Virus record (IMG/VR): IMGVR_UViG_3300043602_000220
Span: 1 to 42,729 of that record
Direction: 5' to 3' (one strand)
DNA length: 42,729 nt
Origin: a virus
Shown: one piece after another, positions 22,758-31,999 of the stretch
Layout: each line of letters opens with the position of its first letter
How positions within the stretch are numbered: position 1 is the stretch's first letter
The notes under the pieces: model-generated
Databases searched by the model: none
Told to the model about the DNA's origin: nothing
The model's input: the letters and a program-made list of their open reading frames with translations, nothing else
Translations under genes and position numbers: made by a program

Positions 22758-25178
22758 TTAGAGTTTGATTCCGGGCTGGCGGCTTGTCTCGGCCAGTTCG
22801 AGTGTCACCGAGCGCAATTCAATGGTTCCCTCGCTGTTCGCCAGGGCCGCCTGATGCCATCGGCCGCGCGGCCGGACCATCCGCAGCAGATGATTGGCCT
22901 CCTGCTTCAGATCGACCGCAAGGCCCGTGTCGAGGTCGAGCTCCAGTTCGTGAGGCGAGAGTTGAAGCGGGTGGCCCGTCGAGAGCAGCAGCGGGGCGGC
23001 CGTCGAGAGCAGCAAGGCATTGGGACCCGTCTCGAGAAGGATCGAATAATCCTGCCGGTACGGGGTGAAAAAATCGTGGTTGAAATTGTCGGTCCGCCAC
23101 CGTGGCACACCGGCCGGGCGTTCGTACAACCGCCGGTCGCGGGTGCGGGCGCTCGCAAGGACCGATTCTTCAGAGACTCCCTCGGTCCGGGTCGCCACCG
23201 AATAGCTCGGGTCCTGGGTCGCAATCACCATCCGGGCAAACTGGCCCGCCTTGAATCCGGCGGTGCCGCCGCTATAGCCACGGGTCACCGCGGCCACGGC
23301 GATCGGCCAGAGGCTCAGGAGATTAGTGGCGGAAGGGTCGAACACCTGGTCGCCCGCATCGCTTTCCTCGTAGATATTGAGGTAATTGTCGGCCGTGACA
23401 CAGCAAAGCCGCTCGATGCCATCGATGGTCATCACGAACCATTCCTTGACGGCGAGATCGGCGCCCCGGTGGAGTGGTTGCCAGGCCGCCGTCTGGTAAT
23501 CGTACACAATGACGGCGGTGTTCGTGTTGGTGAGCACCCGCCGCAGGAAACTCTGGGCCGGCGCGAACTCGAGGACCGCGGTGGAGCGCTGGAGTCCGAG
23601 CACGCTGGCGCCGTCCCATTCGACCTGCACCGCGCTCTTGAACACCTTGCCATTGCACAAAAACCATTCGCTCTCGTCCGAGGCAGGGTCCCAGCGGAAC
23701 GTCATGCCCGGGGTGACCCAGGGCTGCCCGCTCAAATCCATCGCCTCGAGAAAGATCATTCCCTCGAGCCAGTTGGCGGAGAAGATCTGGCTGGAGCCGA
23801 CAGGGGCGGCGAAATAAAGGGCGTCATTCCAGTAGGCCAGCCGGATCTTGTCCGCGAGGGTCCAGTCGATCTGATCGATCCAGGGCTGAATCGGATTGCT
23901 GAATGCCGTTTCCGTTCCCTGGATCTTGTTCTGGTCAGTCTGTCGAAGCGACACCACGCCGCGCCGGGGCGAGACAAACACGACATCACGACCCACCTCG
24001 GTCGCCGCCCGCGCATTTACCACCCCATAATTACGGATGATCATCTCCAGGCTGAGTTGGGTGAGATCGCCCGTGACATTGGAGAGCAGGCCGACACTCG
24101 CCGACTTGAGGGCCAGGACCGCGCTATCCCCAATCTTGACTAGCGCCATCAACTCATCGGCGCTGCCCTGGTTGATCCTGAATTCGTTGTTTGGGGCGAA
24201 CCGGTGATAATCGAGGACGTAACTCGCCGCGACGAAATCGCGCTTGGCACCGTATTCGCCGCTCTTGAACTGGCCGCCAGGGATCCAGGATGTCGTGACC
24301 ATCAGCCGGTTATTGACATAGATCCCGTTGGTGCAGTTAGGCAGAATCAGCCATTCCCGGATCCAGCTCGCGTGATTCCCAGGCTCATCCCCGGCGAACA
24401 TGAATACATTCGCGACCCAGTAATCCGAGTTGATGGTCCACTCGAGCGTTGAGGCGATGCTCGACTGGTTGCCGGGCCGGATCAAAAAGGTGTACTCGTC
24501 CACCACCTCGACCGTGTAGCGCCCGTCCTGGAGGCCGCCGGAGGTCTTGCGGACCTGCACATCGGAGCCGGTGATCAGGTTGTGAACCTTGGGCATCGTC
24601 ACGAGCATCCGGCCATTGACAAGAGTCACCGCGCCCGTGATCCACGGACCCCAGGCGATAATGGAATCTTTCTGGTACTCGGCCGTTGCATCCCACCGGG
24701 CCACCAGGTCCTTGAACCCGTCGCTGACATTCTCCATGACGAGCGGCGCCATCTTCTCGCCGCGCAGCATGAAGAGCAGGTTGAACGCCTGCACGAAGGC
24801 CACCTCGGTAATGATCTTGATCCCGTCCGGAAGCGCCACCCCGAACGAGGTGTTGTAGGGGCGGATCGCAAAAACACCCTCATTGGCGGCGAGCATCAGC
24901 CACTCGACCCCATTGGGATCCTTGAAAGGTTGCGGCTGACCATTGATCTGGGACCAGGGCAGGACCTTCTCGCCCTGGAGCTGGTTCATCCAGGCCGGTT
25001 TCCATGTGCCCCGGCGCGTCACGGGCCGCCCGGTGCGGCACTGGAGATTGACTCCATCGGCCAGGAGCCCCGGCTGAAGCTGGGACGGCTCGGCATTGAG
25101 GTACACCCCCGTCCAGTAGATGTCGCCCACATCACTGGGCGGATCATCACCGGCACTGTAGCTGCGGAAGCGGCTCAT
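22758..25178 (-). CDS. Tail nozzle protein (T7 gp12-like), 806 aa
   Basis: The 806-aa length is close to T7 gp12 (about 794). The sequence shows repeated strand blocks with Gly/Asp turns expected of a beta-propeller (NGVEWLMLAANEGVFAIRPY; SRRGVVSLRQ-type RRGVVSLRQTDQNKIQGTE; RLAYWNDALYFAAPVGSSQ). The early segment (NAEPSQLQPGLLADGVNLQC) contains the 'L.PG...D..N' pattern typical of these proteins. It would close the short tail and open for DNA ejection. The start overlaps the stop of the lipoprotein gene. Confidence 0.7.
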   Translation of the reverse strand: MSRFRSYSAGDDPPSDVGDIYWTGVYLNAEPSQLQPGLLADGVNLQCRTGRPVTRRGTWKPAWMNQLQGEKVLPWSQINGQPQPFKDPNGVEWLMLAANEGVFAIRPYNTSFGVALPDGIKIITEVAFVQAFNLLFMLRGEKMAPLVMENVSDGFKDLVARWDATAEYQKDSIIAWGPWITGAVTLVNGRMLVTMPKVHNLITGSDVQVRKTSGGLQDGRYTVEVVDEYTFLIRPGNQSSIASTLEWTINSDYWVANVFMFAGDEPGNHASWIREWLILPNCTNGIYVNNRLMVTTSWIPGGQFKSGEYGAKRDFVAASYVLDYHRFAPNNEFRINQGSADELMALVKIGDSAVLALKSASVGLLSNVTGDLTQLSLEMIIRNYGVVNARAATEVGRDVVFVSPRRGVVSLRQTDQNKIQGTETAFSNPIQPWIDQIDWTLADKIRLAYWNDALYFAAPVGSSQIFSANWLEGMIFLEAMDLSGQPWVTPGMTFRWDPASDESEWFLCNGKVFKSAVQVEWDGASVLGLQRSTAVLEFAPAQSFLRRVLTNTNTAVIVYDYQTAAWQPLHRGADLAVKEWFVMTIDGIERLCCVTADNYLNIYEESDAGDQVFDPSATNLLSLWPIAVAAVTRGYSGGTAGFKAGQFARMVIATQDPSYSVATRTEGVSEESVLASARTRDRRLYERPAGVPRWRTDNFNHDFFTPYRQDYSILLETGPNALLLSTAAPLLLSTGHPLQLSPHELELDLDTGLAVDLKQEANHLLRMVRPRGRWHQAALANSEGTIELRSVTLELAETSRQPGIKL

Positions 25179-25420
25179 TTATCCACCTTGTTGGTCGCCC
25201 GCTGCATCGTGAAGGGTGCGTTCGTTTGCGTCGTCGCGGCGAGACTCGTCGCGTCCAGGGATCCGATGGCAAAAGCCCGCACTTTGTTGGTACCCACCTT
25301 CTCCATGAGCCATCCAAGCCCAAAAATGTGAATCGCCTTGAAGCTGCGATCCTTCTGGTAGCCCGCGTGATGACAGCCCAGCAGCACGACACAGAAGAGG
25401 GTAAGAGCAATCCATTTCAA
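25175..25420 (-). CDS. Small lipoprotein (81 aa), outer-spanin candidate
   Basis: MKWIALTLFCVVLLGCHHAG is a signal peptide with lipobox LLGC, so Cys16 should be lipidated. The remaining 65 residues are polar. A short phage lipoprotein next to a holin-like gene is typical of an Rz1-type outer-membrane spanin. The low Pro content and lack of an obvious inner-membrane partner keep this tentative. It implies a Gram-negative host envelope. Both ends overlap neighbours by 4 nt. Confidence 0.65.
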   Translation of the reverse strand: MKWIALTLFCVVLLGCHHAGYQKDRSFKAIHIFGLGWLMEKVGTNKVRAFAIGSLDATSLAATTQTNAPFTMQRATNKVDK

Positions 25421-25590
25421 GCGGTGGGTGGTATAGCCGTGGCCCTCAACGTGATGACGACTTGTTGGCCCTTATATTCGATGCTGAACACTCCGTTCTG
25501 AATGCTCACAACGCTGTTCCTGGGATCCTGAGAGGGCGGAGTTTCCTCCACACAAGGCTTCGATTCCTCTCCCTCCGGCTCAGGTGTCAT
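25417..25590 (-). CDS. Hypothetical acidic protein (57 aa) in lysis cluster
   Basis: ATG 25590 is chosen because the alternative at 25623 would overlap the holin gene by 20 nt. The sequence is acidic and Pro-rich (MTPEPEGEESKPCVEETPPS), then strand-like (VVSIQNGVFSIEYKGQQVVI). No membrane span or motif is visible. It lies between holin-like and lipoprotein genes. Confidence 0.5.
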   Translation of the reverse strand: MTPEPEGEESKPCVEETPPSQDPRNSVVSIQNGVFSIEYKGQQVVITLRATAIPPTA

Positions 25591-25603
25591 TGTCAGATGC
25601 CGA

Positions 25604-25819
25604 TCAAAAGGGGTTGCCCGCAAATCGAAACAGAACCCGAATACAGATCACGACCGACACGATCGCCAGGACGGCGTAGGCCACTTTGTTGAACGGCTCA
25701 GGCACGGCCAGCTTGCCGATCAGCCAGTAGAGCAGCCAGATGATCAGGCCGATGCAGCAGATCCACACGATGCCGTGCGTCACGTCGTTCTCGCTAATTG
25801 CCGCTAGTATCATATTCAT
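25604..25819 (-). CDS. Putative holin (71 aa, two membrane spans)
   Basis: There are two hydrophobic helices (THGIVWICCIGLIIWLLYWL and VAYAVLAIVSVVICIRVLF), joined by a short loop (KLAVPEPFNK). The end is short and basic. Size and topology fit small class II holins, which make lesions in the inner membrane to trigger lysis. Start overlaps the upstream stop (ATGA). The call is by topology and by the lipoprotein neighbour. Confidence 0.6.
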   Translation of the reverse strand: MNMILAAISENDVTHGIVWICCIGLIIWLLYWLIGKLAVPEPFNKVAYAVLAIVSVVICIRVLFRFAGNPF

Positions 25820-26178
25820 CTTGGTATGGTTCCCGGTTCACGGACATGTTTGTACTCCGTCCATGTTCTGTTTCCGTCATTGCTGCGGAATGTGTTCGTC
25901 GTGCCTGACTTGACCCAATCCCTGGGAATGGACGGCCGCTGCGGCAAGGTGTAGTCGGGCCTGTAAGCCCATTGCGCTGGCAGTGCATTGGTCATTCGCC
26001 TTTTGAGACGAACGCTGTTTGTTGCCGATGGAGGCACCGGCACCCGGCTGACGACTGTCATTGTGCGAACAACTTTGTTCGTCCGCACGATGGGTTTGGC
26101 CGATTCACCCGCGAAGTTGGTGATGAGCGAATCGGCCATAATCCCTAGTGCGATAACGACGGCCCTCCTTGAAATCAT
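25816..26178 (-). CDS. Exported basic protein (120 aa) in lysis cluster
   Basis: MISRRAVVIALGIMADSLIT is a probable signal peptide or signal anchor, followed by a basic, Arg/Thr/Asn-rich mature part with WAYRPDYTLPQRPSIPRDW. ATG 26178 overlaps the upstream stop and fits the signal; the longer frame reads over the neighbouring gene. It might be an inner-membrane spanin or a periplasmic factor. It has no lysozyme or amidase motif. Confidence 0.6.
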   Translation of the reverse strand: MISRRAVVIALGIMADSLITNFAGESAKPIVRTNKVVRTMTVVSRVPVPPSATNSVRLKRRMTNALPAQWAYRPDYTLPQRPSIPRDWVKSGTTNTFRSNDGNRTWTEYKHVREPGTIPR

Positions 26179-26780
26179 ATCAACGTCTTTACTTCGTACT
26201 CCGTCGCGAGCCATGGGTCTTGATACCCCACGGTCAGCCCGCCTTGAAATGCCTTGCGCCACCCTTCGAGGTAGGTGCGGAATCCGCCCGGTGTGTGGAC
26301 CTCGTACACCTCCGCGATCCGGGTGTGCCGTTCGTATTGGCGCGGGAGGTTCCAGCAATAGAGAGAGCGATCCTTCGCGGGCATGTCGAACTCGGCGTCG
26401 AAAACGTAAAAGTCGAGGTTCTCCGTCGGTTCGTTATTGAGAATGTTCTCGAGGGTTTCGTCGTAGGAGATTCCCTTCTCCCAGAACTCGCCCAGGAGAT
26501 TCGTGGGGGGATGGCCTAACACAACAGGCGGGATATACGGCTCGATCCCGTCCACACGGACCACACGGCCACCCTCCAGTTGAAAGGCTTGCAACTCCTC
26601 GAGCCAATAAGCCCTCACCCCGCCGATCCACGGCTTGATGAGGGCAGGGTAAGTCTTGGGCCAGTCGTCGCTCCGCTCAGGGAATGCTGCCACCTCCCGA
26701 GGGGGGATCCTGAGAATGGGCCGGGGCTTGAAAGGTAACAAGGCGGCCGCTGCGTAACATCGGTGGCTTGCTGAAGTCAT
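26175..26780 (-). CDS. DNA-ligase-fold-like protein with lost catalytic residues (201 aa)
   Basis: Three segments appear in the order of the nucleotidyltransferase domain of ATP-dependent ligases. YPALIKPWIGGVRAYW corresponds to motif I (normally P-K-x-D-G-x-R), NLDFYVFDAEFD to motif IIIa, and LEGWRKAFQGGLTVGYQDP to motif IV (normally G-Y-E-G-x-x-x-K/R-x-P). In all three the reactive residues are changed: Lys to Trp, Asp to Gly, Glu to Gly. If homologous it cannot ligate and may be a structural or binding pseudo-enzyme. ATG 26780 was chosen as the only in-frame start ahead of the conserved part. Its location in the tail/lysis region argues against a repair role. Confidence 0.45.
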   Translation of the reverse strand: MTSASHRCYAAAALLPFKPRPILRIPPREVAAFPERSDDWPKTYPALIKPWIGGVRAYWLEELQAFQLEGGRVVRVDGIEPYIPPVVLGHPPTNLLGEFWEKGISYDETLENILNNEPTENLDFYVFDAEFDMPAKDRSLYCWNLPRQYERHTRIAEVYEVHTPGGFRTYLEGWRKAFQGGLTVGYQDPWLATEYEVKTLI

Positions 26781-26826
26781 GAGTTGATGAATGTTTCGCA
26801 GCTCCCGCACTCGCGGGGCCGCCTTG

Positions 26827-27387
26827 TCAAAGTGAAATCTTCTCGATCGTGAAATCACGGATCGAGTAGGCGATCTTCGCCTGCGGGTCTTGGGTCTGGG
26901 CGAATACCGAGATCGAGACGTTGTTGAGATTCCCATCCACGAAAAACGGGGCGTCCGATGCTGACATCTCGAACGTGGAAGGGACCGCTCCCGTGAACTT
27001 CTCCGTGTTTCCCGTGTTGCTGTCCCCAGGCGTGAATCCCCCGATCGACACCTCGCCCGTGCTGTGCCGCGAGTAGATCGCGTGCAGGTTGTCGCCGTAC
27101 CAAATAATGTCGTGCTCGTCCCAGAAGAGCCGGGAATCGTCGGGTCGGATCCCATGGGAGTTGCATCGGGTGATCGCGGTCTTGCCAATCCAGAATTTCC
27201 GAATGAACAGATCGCCAGGCTGCGGCAGGCCGAACGATCCAATGATCCGAACCCGGTACCGGGTCTTGGGCTCGTTCCAGCTCGCGGGCATCGGCACGAT
27301 GGGCGGGACCGTCACGTCCTGTTTCTGGAGGGCGGCATCGATATAGCCGCCGGTGACGCCGTTCTGAAGATAGATGGTTTCTTGCAT
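26827..27387 (-). CDS. Tail-associated structural protein (186 aa)
   Basis: This strand-rich protein begins MQETIYLQNGVTGGYIDAAL, with TRYRVRIIGSFGLPQPGDLF and the late segment FFVDGNLNNVSISVFAQTQD. This looks like a beta-sandwich that binds a fibre or tail. It follows the tail-fibre gene by 7 nt. I do not recognise the family. Confidence 0.6.
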   Translation of the reverse strand: MQETIYLQNGVTGGYIDAALQKQDVTVPPIVPMPASWNEPKTRYRVRIIGSFGLPQPGDLFIRKFWIGKTAITRCNSHGIRPDDSRLFWDEHDIIWYGDNLHAIYSRHSTGEVSIGGFTPGDSNTGNTEKFTGAVPSTFEMSASDAPFFVDGNLNNVSISVFAQTQDPQAKIAYSIRDFTIEKISL

Positions 27388-27394
27388 AAGTCTC

Positions 27395-30300
27395 CTAGGG
27401 TTGCGCGATGAGCTTCCGCCACATCTTGTTGAGGTCTACCGAAGATCGAACAATCTGACCAATCGGGACGCTGGGATCGTAGTTGGAGAGGTAATAATCG
27501 GCGTGATGACCGTCGCCGACGGTGAGTTGACCGAGGGTTGAAATCTTCTTCAGATTGATCGGAGCAGCCGCTAAATCCTCTTGAACGTCCACGACCGCAG
27601 CGAAGCTGATGGTGCTCACACGCGTCGTGAGGCTATTTGTGAGCGTGCTGGTGGCCGCGGCGGCGAATCCGTGGGTGCTGGATTTCCATCCTGTGTCTGT
27701 CATCACCCAACCGTTAAAGGTGGTGAGCCCGACATTGTGGGACCAGACCAGATCGATGACGACCCCTTCCGAGAGTTCTCCGCTTGCGAGATTGCCTCCT
27801 CCTGGTGGATAGATGGCCTGTCGAAAATCTCCAATCCAAAGGTAACCCCCCACGTTTCCAGCGTTCGACCAGCCCGATATTCCGGGACAGCTCACCCGGA
27901 CCGTGATGCGTGTGCCATAGGGAGGACTCGATCCATGAGGCCAGCCCGGAGTGATGTTTTGGGCAACAAACTCCCAACTTCCGCCGACAGTTATCTTGCT
28001 ATCGACCCCATCCGCATAGAACTGCATGGTGTTCGCTCCTGAGGTCGGTGGAAGATCGCTAAATTCGACCAATCCATCCTGGTCCATCGCTTTGAGAAAC
28101 TGACCGGTGGTGGGTTTGTTCACGCTATTGACCCTGGGCGTCTTGATTCGCAAGGAGGTCGTCCCCCCAATTTCCATCGCCCCTGCGGATTGCAGCTTTG
28201 TCCGGCCCTGGGTGTCCACGTCGTAGTTCCCCAACCCGGTCGCGTTCATGTGACCATAGCCCTGGAAAGTAAGAGTCTGGTTGTTCAAGCCCACGACACG
28301 ATTCCCGGTCAGATTGCTGCTCGTGTTGTAGATGTTGACCGGCGCGGAGCCCGGTGCCGGGGCGAAGTCCACATATCCATTGACCGAGTCCGTCAGGGTG
28401 AGGACCTGCCCCTGTTGCGCCTGCCCGAGCCACATCTTAGGCGTGAACATCGCGATGTTGGTCCTGGCATTGAGGAATAACGTCGATCCGGCATTGAGCT
28501 GGACATTGGTCGCCTGGAAATTGACCGTTTGCAGCGTTGCAGCGCTAGTGATGGTGCCCGCGCCGTTGAAAATCAGGTTGCCCGGCTGGGTGATGGTGAC
28601 CTGGCGGGTGCCGAGGATCGAACCATCGGTGGTGTAAAGGTTCTGCCAGTTGGGCGTTGCGAATTCCACGGCCCCTGTCTGGAGATCCGTGAGCTGCAGG
28701 AATTGGCCAGGAACCGCCGAGGAATTGTTGACCCCGGGGGTCTTGAAACCCATCCGGGTGCCGGAGATTAGGTCGATGGTCGCAGCCGTGGAACTCAACG
28801 CTCCGAGATTCAGGAAGCTCAGATTGTTGCCCGCCCCGCTAAGGGTCCGGTTGCCGGTCAGGGTCCCGTTGGTGTTGTAGATGCTCGTGTCGAGCGCCTG
28901 GTTGGTAATGACCGTCTGAAACTCCACGTTCCCGGCCGAATCCAACACCAGCACATCCCCAGGCTTGGCAGTCCCTCCCCGAACTTTCGGGGTCTTGAGC
29001 TGCATGGCATCGATCGCCTCGAGGATGTTCGTGTCCGCCGAGGACGTGATCCTCCAGGGGGAATAAAGAATGAAGTCCGTGGCGGAAAGCAGGCTGTAAT
29101 TGATATTCTGCGAGATCAACCGACTGGCGCCCGCCGCTCCATCAAAAATCAAATCCTTCCCGGCAAGGCCGACTTGTCGATTGCCCGTGAGGGCCGCGCT
29201 CGTGTTGTAGATGTTGACCGAACCCGTGGGCGCATTGACATTTTGCCACTCGCCGCGGCCCGTGGTGGCATCCATCAGGGTGAATACCTGGTTTGCAACG
29301 GCCCCGGCCCCGATCGTCGGCGTCACAAGGTTGATGGCGCTCGTGCCTTTGATCGTGCTGGTAGCCGCGCTCAGGGCAAGGGTTCCATTGTTCGTGAACG
29401 ACAAATCGAATCCGCCACCCGTGACGATGCGGTTCCCGGTCAAGGTCCCGTTGCTGCGGTAGATGTGGGTTGGGGGTTGCCACCAAACATCGCTTCCAGT
29501 CGCCTTGTAGGTGAGCACATCACCGATGTTCCCACCTCCCGGCGGAGCGATCCGCAGGTGGGAACTGCCGGACATGGTTGATTCCGTCCCGGCTATCGTG
29601 TTGGTCAGGGCACTCAAGATGGTTTGATTGATAGCATCCACCTGGAACAAACCGCCGGCGCTGCCCCAATAGACGGTCTGACCGTTCATGTTGATGATAC
29701 GGGTCCCCTGGATCGCGCCGTTGGTGTTGTAAATGTTCACCGGCGATGGCGCGGCCGGAAGCGCCGCGTAATCCGCCCTGCCGGTAGTCGCGTCGAGCAG
29801 GGTCAGGACCTGGTTGGCCACGGCCTGGGCACTGGCGATCTTGGGGGTCTTGAGGTCGAACTCGAGCGAGCCGCTAATAACCGAGGTGCGGCCCCGAATG
29901 TCCACGACGTTCCCATTGGTCAGGGAGAAGTCCCGGAAATTTGCCTCCACGATTCGGTTGCCCGCAAGGGTCCCGTTGTTGTTGTAGAGATTGGAGGGAG
30001 GTTGATACTCGATAACGCTGCCGGGGGCGTCAATCAGGGTGAGAACCTGTCCGTTGGCGGCAGTCCCGGCGACAGTCTTGCCGGTTGCCAGCGCCACCTT
30101 GCCCGTCGTGGAGCCGACAATTCCACCGATCCATTCGCTATTCGCATAGAGCCAGTTGGTCTTGCCGAGCACATAGGTCTTACCCACGCCGTTGATGAAG
30201 AATGTCCCCTGGGCACCGTTCCAATAGAGAGTGTTGGTCCCGAGATCGACGTTGCGCTGACCTGTGAGCGAGCCGTCGGAGTTGTAGATATTGACAGAGG

Positions 30301-31999
30301 AGGTCACGGCGGGCCATTGCCAGTCGGAGCGGCCGGTTGTGCGATCCAGGAGAGTCAACACCATGTTGGTTGCAGCGACTCCGTTGTTCACCCCAGGCGT
30401 GATCAACTCGAATTTCTGCGTCCCGGCAACGGTATTGGTCCAGGCGCGCTGGTCGAGATGTGCCAGGTTAGTGAAGGAGAGGTCGTGACCCCTGCCATCC
30501 ACGATCCGGTTGGTGACGAGGCTGCCGTCCTTGGTGTAGATGTTCGGGACCGGAAGGAACTCGACCTGGCCATTGTTGGTGTTGATGAGAGTCGGCACCT
30601 GGTATAGATCCGCCGTCAGGTTCGCGACCCCCGGTGTCAGCAGTTGCAGGGCCGTGGATCCCTTCAGCAGAAGGGTTGCAGCCGAGGCCGTGAGTTTCAC
30701 GTTGTTGGTGAAATTCAGCGACCGGGTGCCGCCACCAGAAACCGTTCGATCCCCGCTCAGCGTGCCGTCCGAGTTGTAAATGTTCAGGGTGGGCAGGGGG
30801 GTGGGTGTTTGATACTCCACCCGTCCCGTGCTCGCATCCACGAGCGTCATGACCTGGCCCGTGGCCGCACTGGCATTTCGAACAAAGGGGGTCTGGAGCC
30901 GAAGCTCATTGGAGGCGCCGATGGTCGTGATCTGCCCCAGCACTTGCGCGGAGGCGCCGCGGAGATCCATCACACTGTTGCTCACCGCAAAGGTCCCAGG
31001 CCCCAGGAAGGTCAGGCTCAGGTTGGTCGTATTGACCGTCCGATGCGCCGTGATCGTGCCGCTCGTATTGTAAATGTTCGATCCGCCGGAGCTTAACGGG
31101 GTCGCAAATTCGACCACACCATTCGGGCCGGTCAGGGTGAGGACCTGCCCCGGTTGCGCGCCGCCCCCCATCACGCCGGGCGTGCGAAGGCTCAATAATC
31201 CCGCGGTGCCCGATTCGAGGATGACGTTGCCCGGACTTGAGAGAGATGCGAACTGCCCGGCGGTCACTGAAAAGCTATCGACCGAATTGAACGCGGCCGG
31301 TCCCGGACCCTTGAAGGTGAGCGATTGCCCTCCCAGCGTGACGACCCGGTTCGTCGTGAGGCTGCCATCCCCGGTGTAAAGGGTGATCGCCTTGGGGATC
31401 GGTCTCCAGTCCGCCTCGCCGTTGGCTGCGTTGAGCAAGGTGAGAGCATCCCCATTTCTCGCCATCGGGGGGCCGCCTGAGGCGGTAATGTAGGGGGTCT
31501 GGAGCAGCAGCCGTTGTCCGGGAGTCAGAGAGAGATCACTCGCGGCATTGAGCCCGATCGTCGAGCTGGCATAAGTGAGAAAGCTCGAGATATTCGAGGA
31601 TATGATACTCCCAGGACCCCGCCAGAGCAGTGGGTAGGTTGCCAGGTCGACCGTGCGCGGGCCGGTAATCGACCCGTTGGAATTGTAAAAGTTCGGCCCG
31701 CTTGCCAGCGGCAAAAGTGCCCAGGCCCAATCCGGCGTGCTCGACGCAATCAGGGTGCCCGTGTTGGTCCCGCTCCAGGTGTTGGTGAGGGCATAAGCCG
31801 CCGCAGTCTCCTGGACCATCACCGTCGCCGTCCGGCCGCCCCCCGTAGTTGGGTCGGCCACCTGGAAAGGATTGGCCCGGACCATCTCGTTGACCGTGAT
31901 GAAAGACTTGACCGCTGGCTGGGCCAGTAGGGCTGAAGGCTGAAGGCTGAAGGCTGAAAGAAGGACCCAGAGCCAGGCCGTCTTTCTTAGATAAGCCAT
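27395..31999 (-). CDS. Repetitive tail fibre (about 1534 aa) with signal-like N-terminus
   Basis: Thirteen repeats of about 80-109 aa each start with a motif like IYNTDGTLTGNRTV and contain a downstream G-Q-V-L-T-L-x-D-A-T-T-G block. This pattern is typical of trimeric beta-helical tail fibres. The C-terminal ~290 residues are different (WEFVAQNITPGWPHGSSPPY; LWIGDFRQAIYPPGGGN) and probably carry the receptor-binding tip. The N-terminus MAYLRKTAWLWVLLSAFSLQ, then PSALLAQPA, looks like a Sec signal peptide. Part of its hydrophobic core is written by four heptanucleotide repeats. ATG 31999 overlaps the previous gene by 13 nt; ATG 32008 in frame is possible, and a start after the repeats (ATG of MVRANPF) cannot be excluded. 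Confidence 0.8.
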   Translation of the reverse strand: MAYLRKTAWLWVLLSAFSLQPSALLAQPAVKSFITVNEMVRANPFQVADPTTGGGRTATVMVQETAAAYALTNTWSGTNTGTLIASSTPDWAWALLPLASGPNFYNSNGSITGPRTVDLATYPLLWRGPGSIISSNISSFLTYASSTIGLNAASDLSLTPGQRLLLQTPYITASGGPPMARNGDALTLLNAANGEADWRPIPKAITLYTGDGSLTTNRVVTLGGQSLTFKGPGPAAFNSVDSFSVTAGQFASLSSPGNVILESGTAGLLSLRTPGVMGGGAQPGQVLTLTGPNGVVEFATPLSSGGSNIYNTSGTITAHRTVNTTNLSLTFLGPGTFAVSNSVMDLRGASAQVLGQITTIGASNELRLQTPFVRNASAATGQVMTLVDASTGRVEYQTPTPLPTLNIYNSDGTLSGDRTVSGGGTRSLNFTNNVKLTASAATLLLKGSTALQLLTPGVANLTADLYQVPTLINTNNGQVEFLPVPNIYTKDGSLVTNRIVDGRGHDLSFTNLAHLDQRAWTNTVAGTQKFELITPGVNNGVAATNMVLTLLDRTTGRSDWQWPAVTSSVNIYNSDGSLTGQRNVDLGTNTLYWNGAQGTFFINGVGKTYVLGKTNWLYANSEWIGGIVGSTTGKVALATGKTVAGTAANGQVLTLIDAPGSVIEYQPPSNLYNNNGTLAGNRIVEANFRDFSLTNGNVVDIRGRTSVISGSLEFDLKTPKIASAQAVANQVLTLLDATTGRADYAALPAAPSPVNIYNTNGAIQGTRIINMNGQTVYWGSAGGLFQVDAINQTILSALTNTIAGTESTMSGSSHLRIAPPGGGNIGDVLTYKATGSDVWWQPPTHIYRSNGTLTGNRIVTGGGFDLSFTNNGTLALSAATSTIKGTSAINLVTPTIGAGAVANQVFTLMDATTGRGEWQNVNAPTGSVNIYNTSAALTGNRQVGLAGKDLIFDGAAGASRLISQNINYSLLSATDFILYSPWRITSSADTNILEAIDAMQLKTPKVRGGTAKPGDVLVLDSAGNVEFQTVITNQALDTSIYNTNGTLTGNRTLSGAGNNLSFLNLGALSSTAATIDLISGTRMGFKTPGVNNSSAVPGQFLQLTDLQTGAVEFATPNWQNLYTTDGSILGTRQVTITQPGNLIFNGAGTITSAATLQTVNFQATNVQLNAGSTLFLNARTNIAMFTPKMWLGQAQQGQVLTLTDSVNGYVDFAPAPGSAPVNIYNTSSNLTGNRVVGLNNQTLTFQGYGHMNATGLGNYDVDTQGRTKLQSAGAMEIGGTTSLRIKTPRVNSVNKPTTGQFLKAMDQDGLVEFSDLPPTSGANTMQFYADGVDSKITVGGSWEFVAQNITPGWPHGSSPPYGTRITVRVSCPGISGWSNAGNVGGYLWIGDFRQAIYPPGGGNLASGELSEGVVIDLVWSHNVGLTTFNGWVMTDTGWKSSTHGFAAAATSTLTNSLTTRVSTISFAAVVDVQEDLAAAPINLKKISTLGQLTVGDGHHADYYLSNYDPSVPIGQIVRSSVDLNKMWRKLIAQP
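28329..31690 (-). repeat. Thirteen degenerate repeats inside the tail-fibre gene
   Basis: On the plus strand the repeat start (like GTTGTAGATGTTGACC) occurs near 28329, 28630, 28878, 29205, 29455, 29724, 29980, 30281, 30533, 30774, 31066, 31370 and 31683. Spacings run from about 241 to 327 nt. Units are diverged in DNA but keep the protein motif. Confidence 0.8.
31929..31956. repeat. Heptanucleotide array 4 (AAGGCTG type) in fibre signal region
   Basis: There are four heptads on the plus strand: AGGGCTG, AAGGCTG, AAGGCTG, AAGGCTG. They encode SAFSLQPSAL in the fibre N-terminus. This is the same family as the array at the start of terL. Confidence 0.9.

Noticed and set aside
22752-24143. 463-codon plus-strand open frame
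   Set aside because: Antisense to the nozzle gene; it has no coupling to neighbours and its residue pattern is that of a shadow frame in GC-rich DNA.
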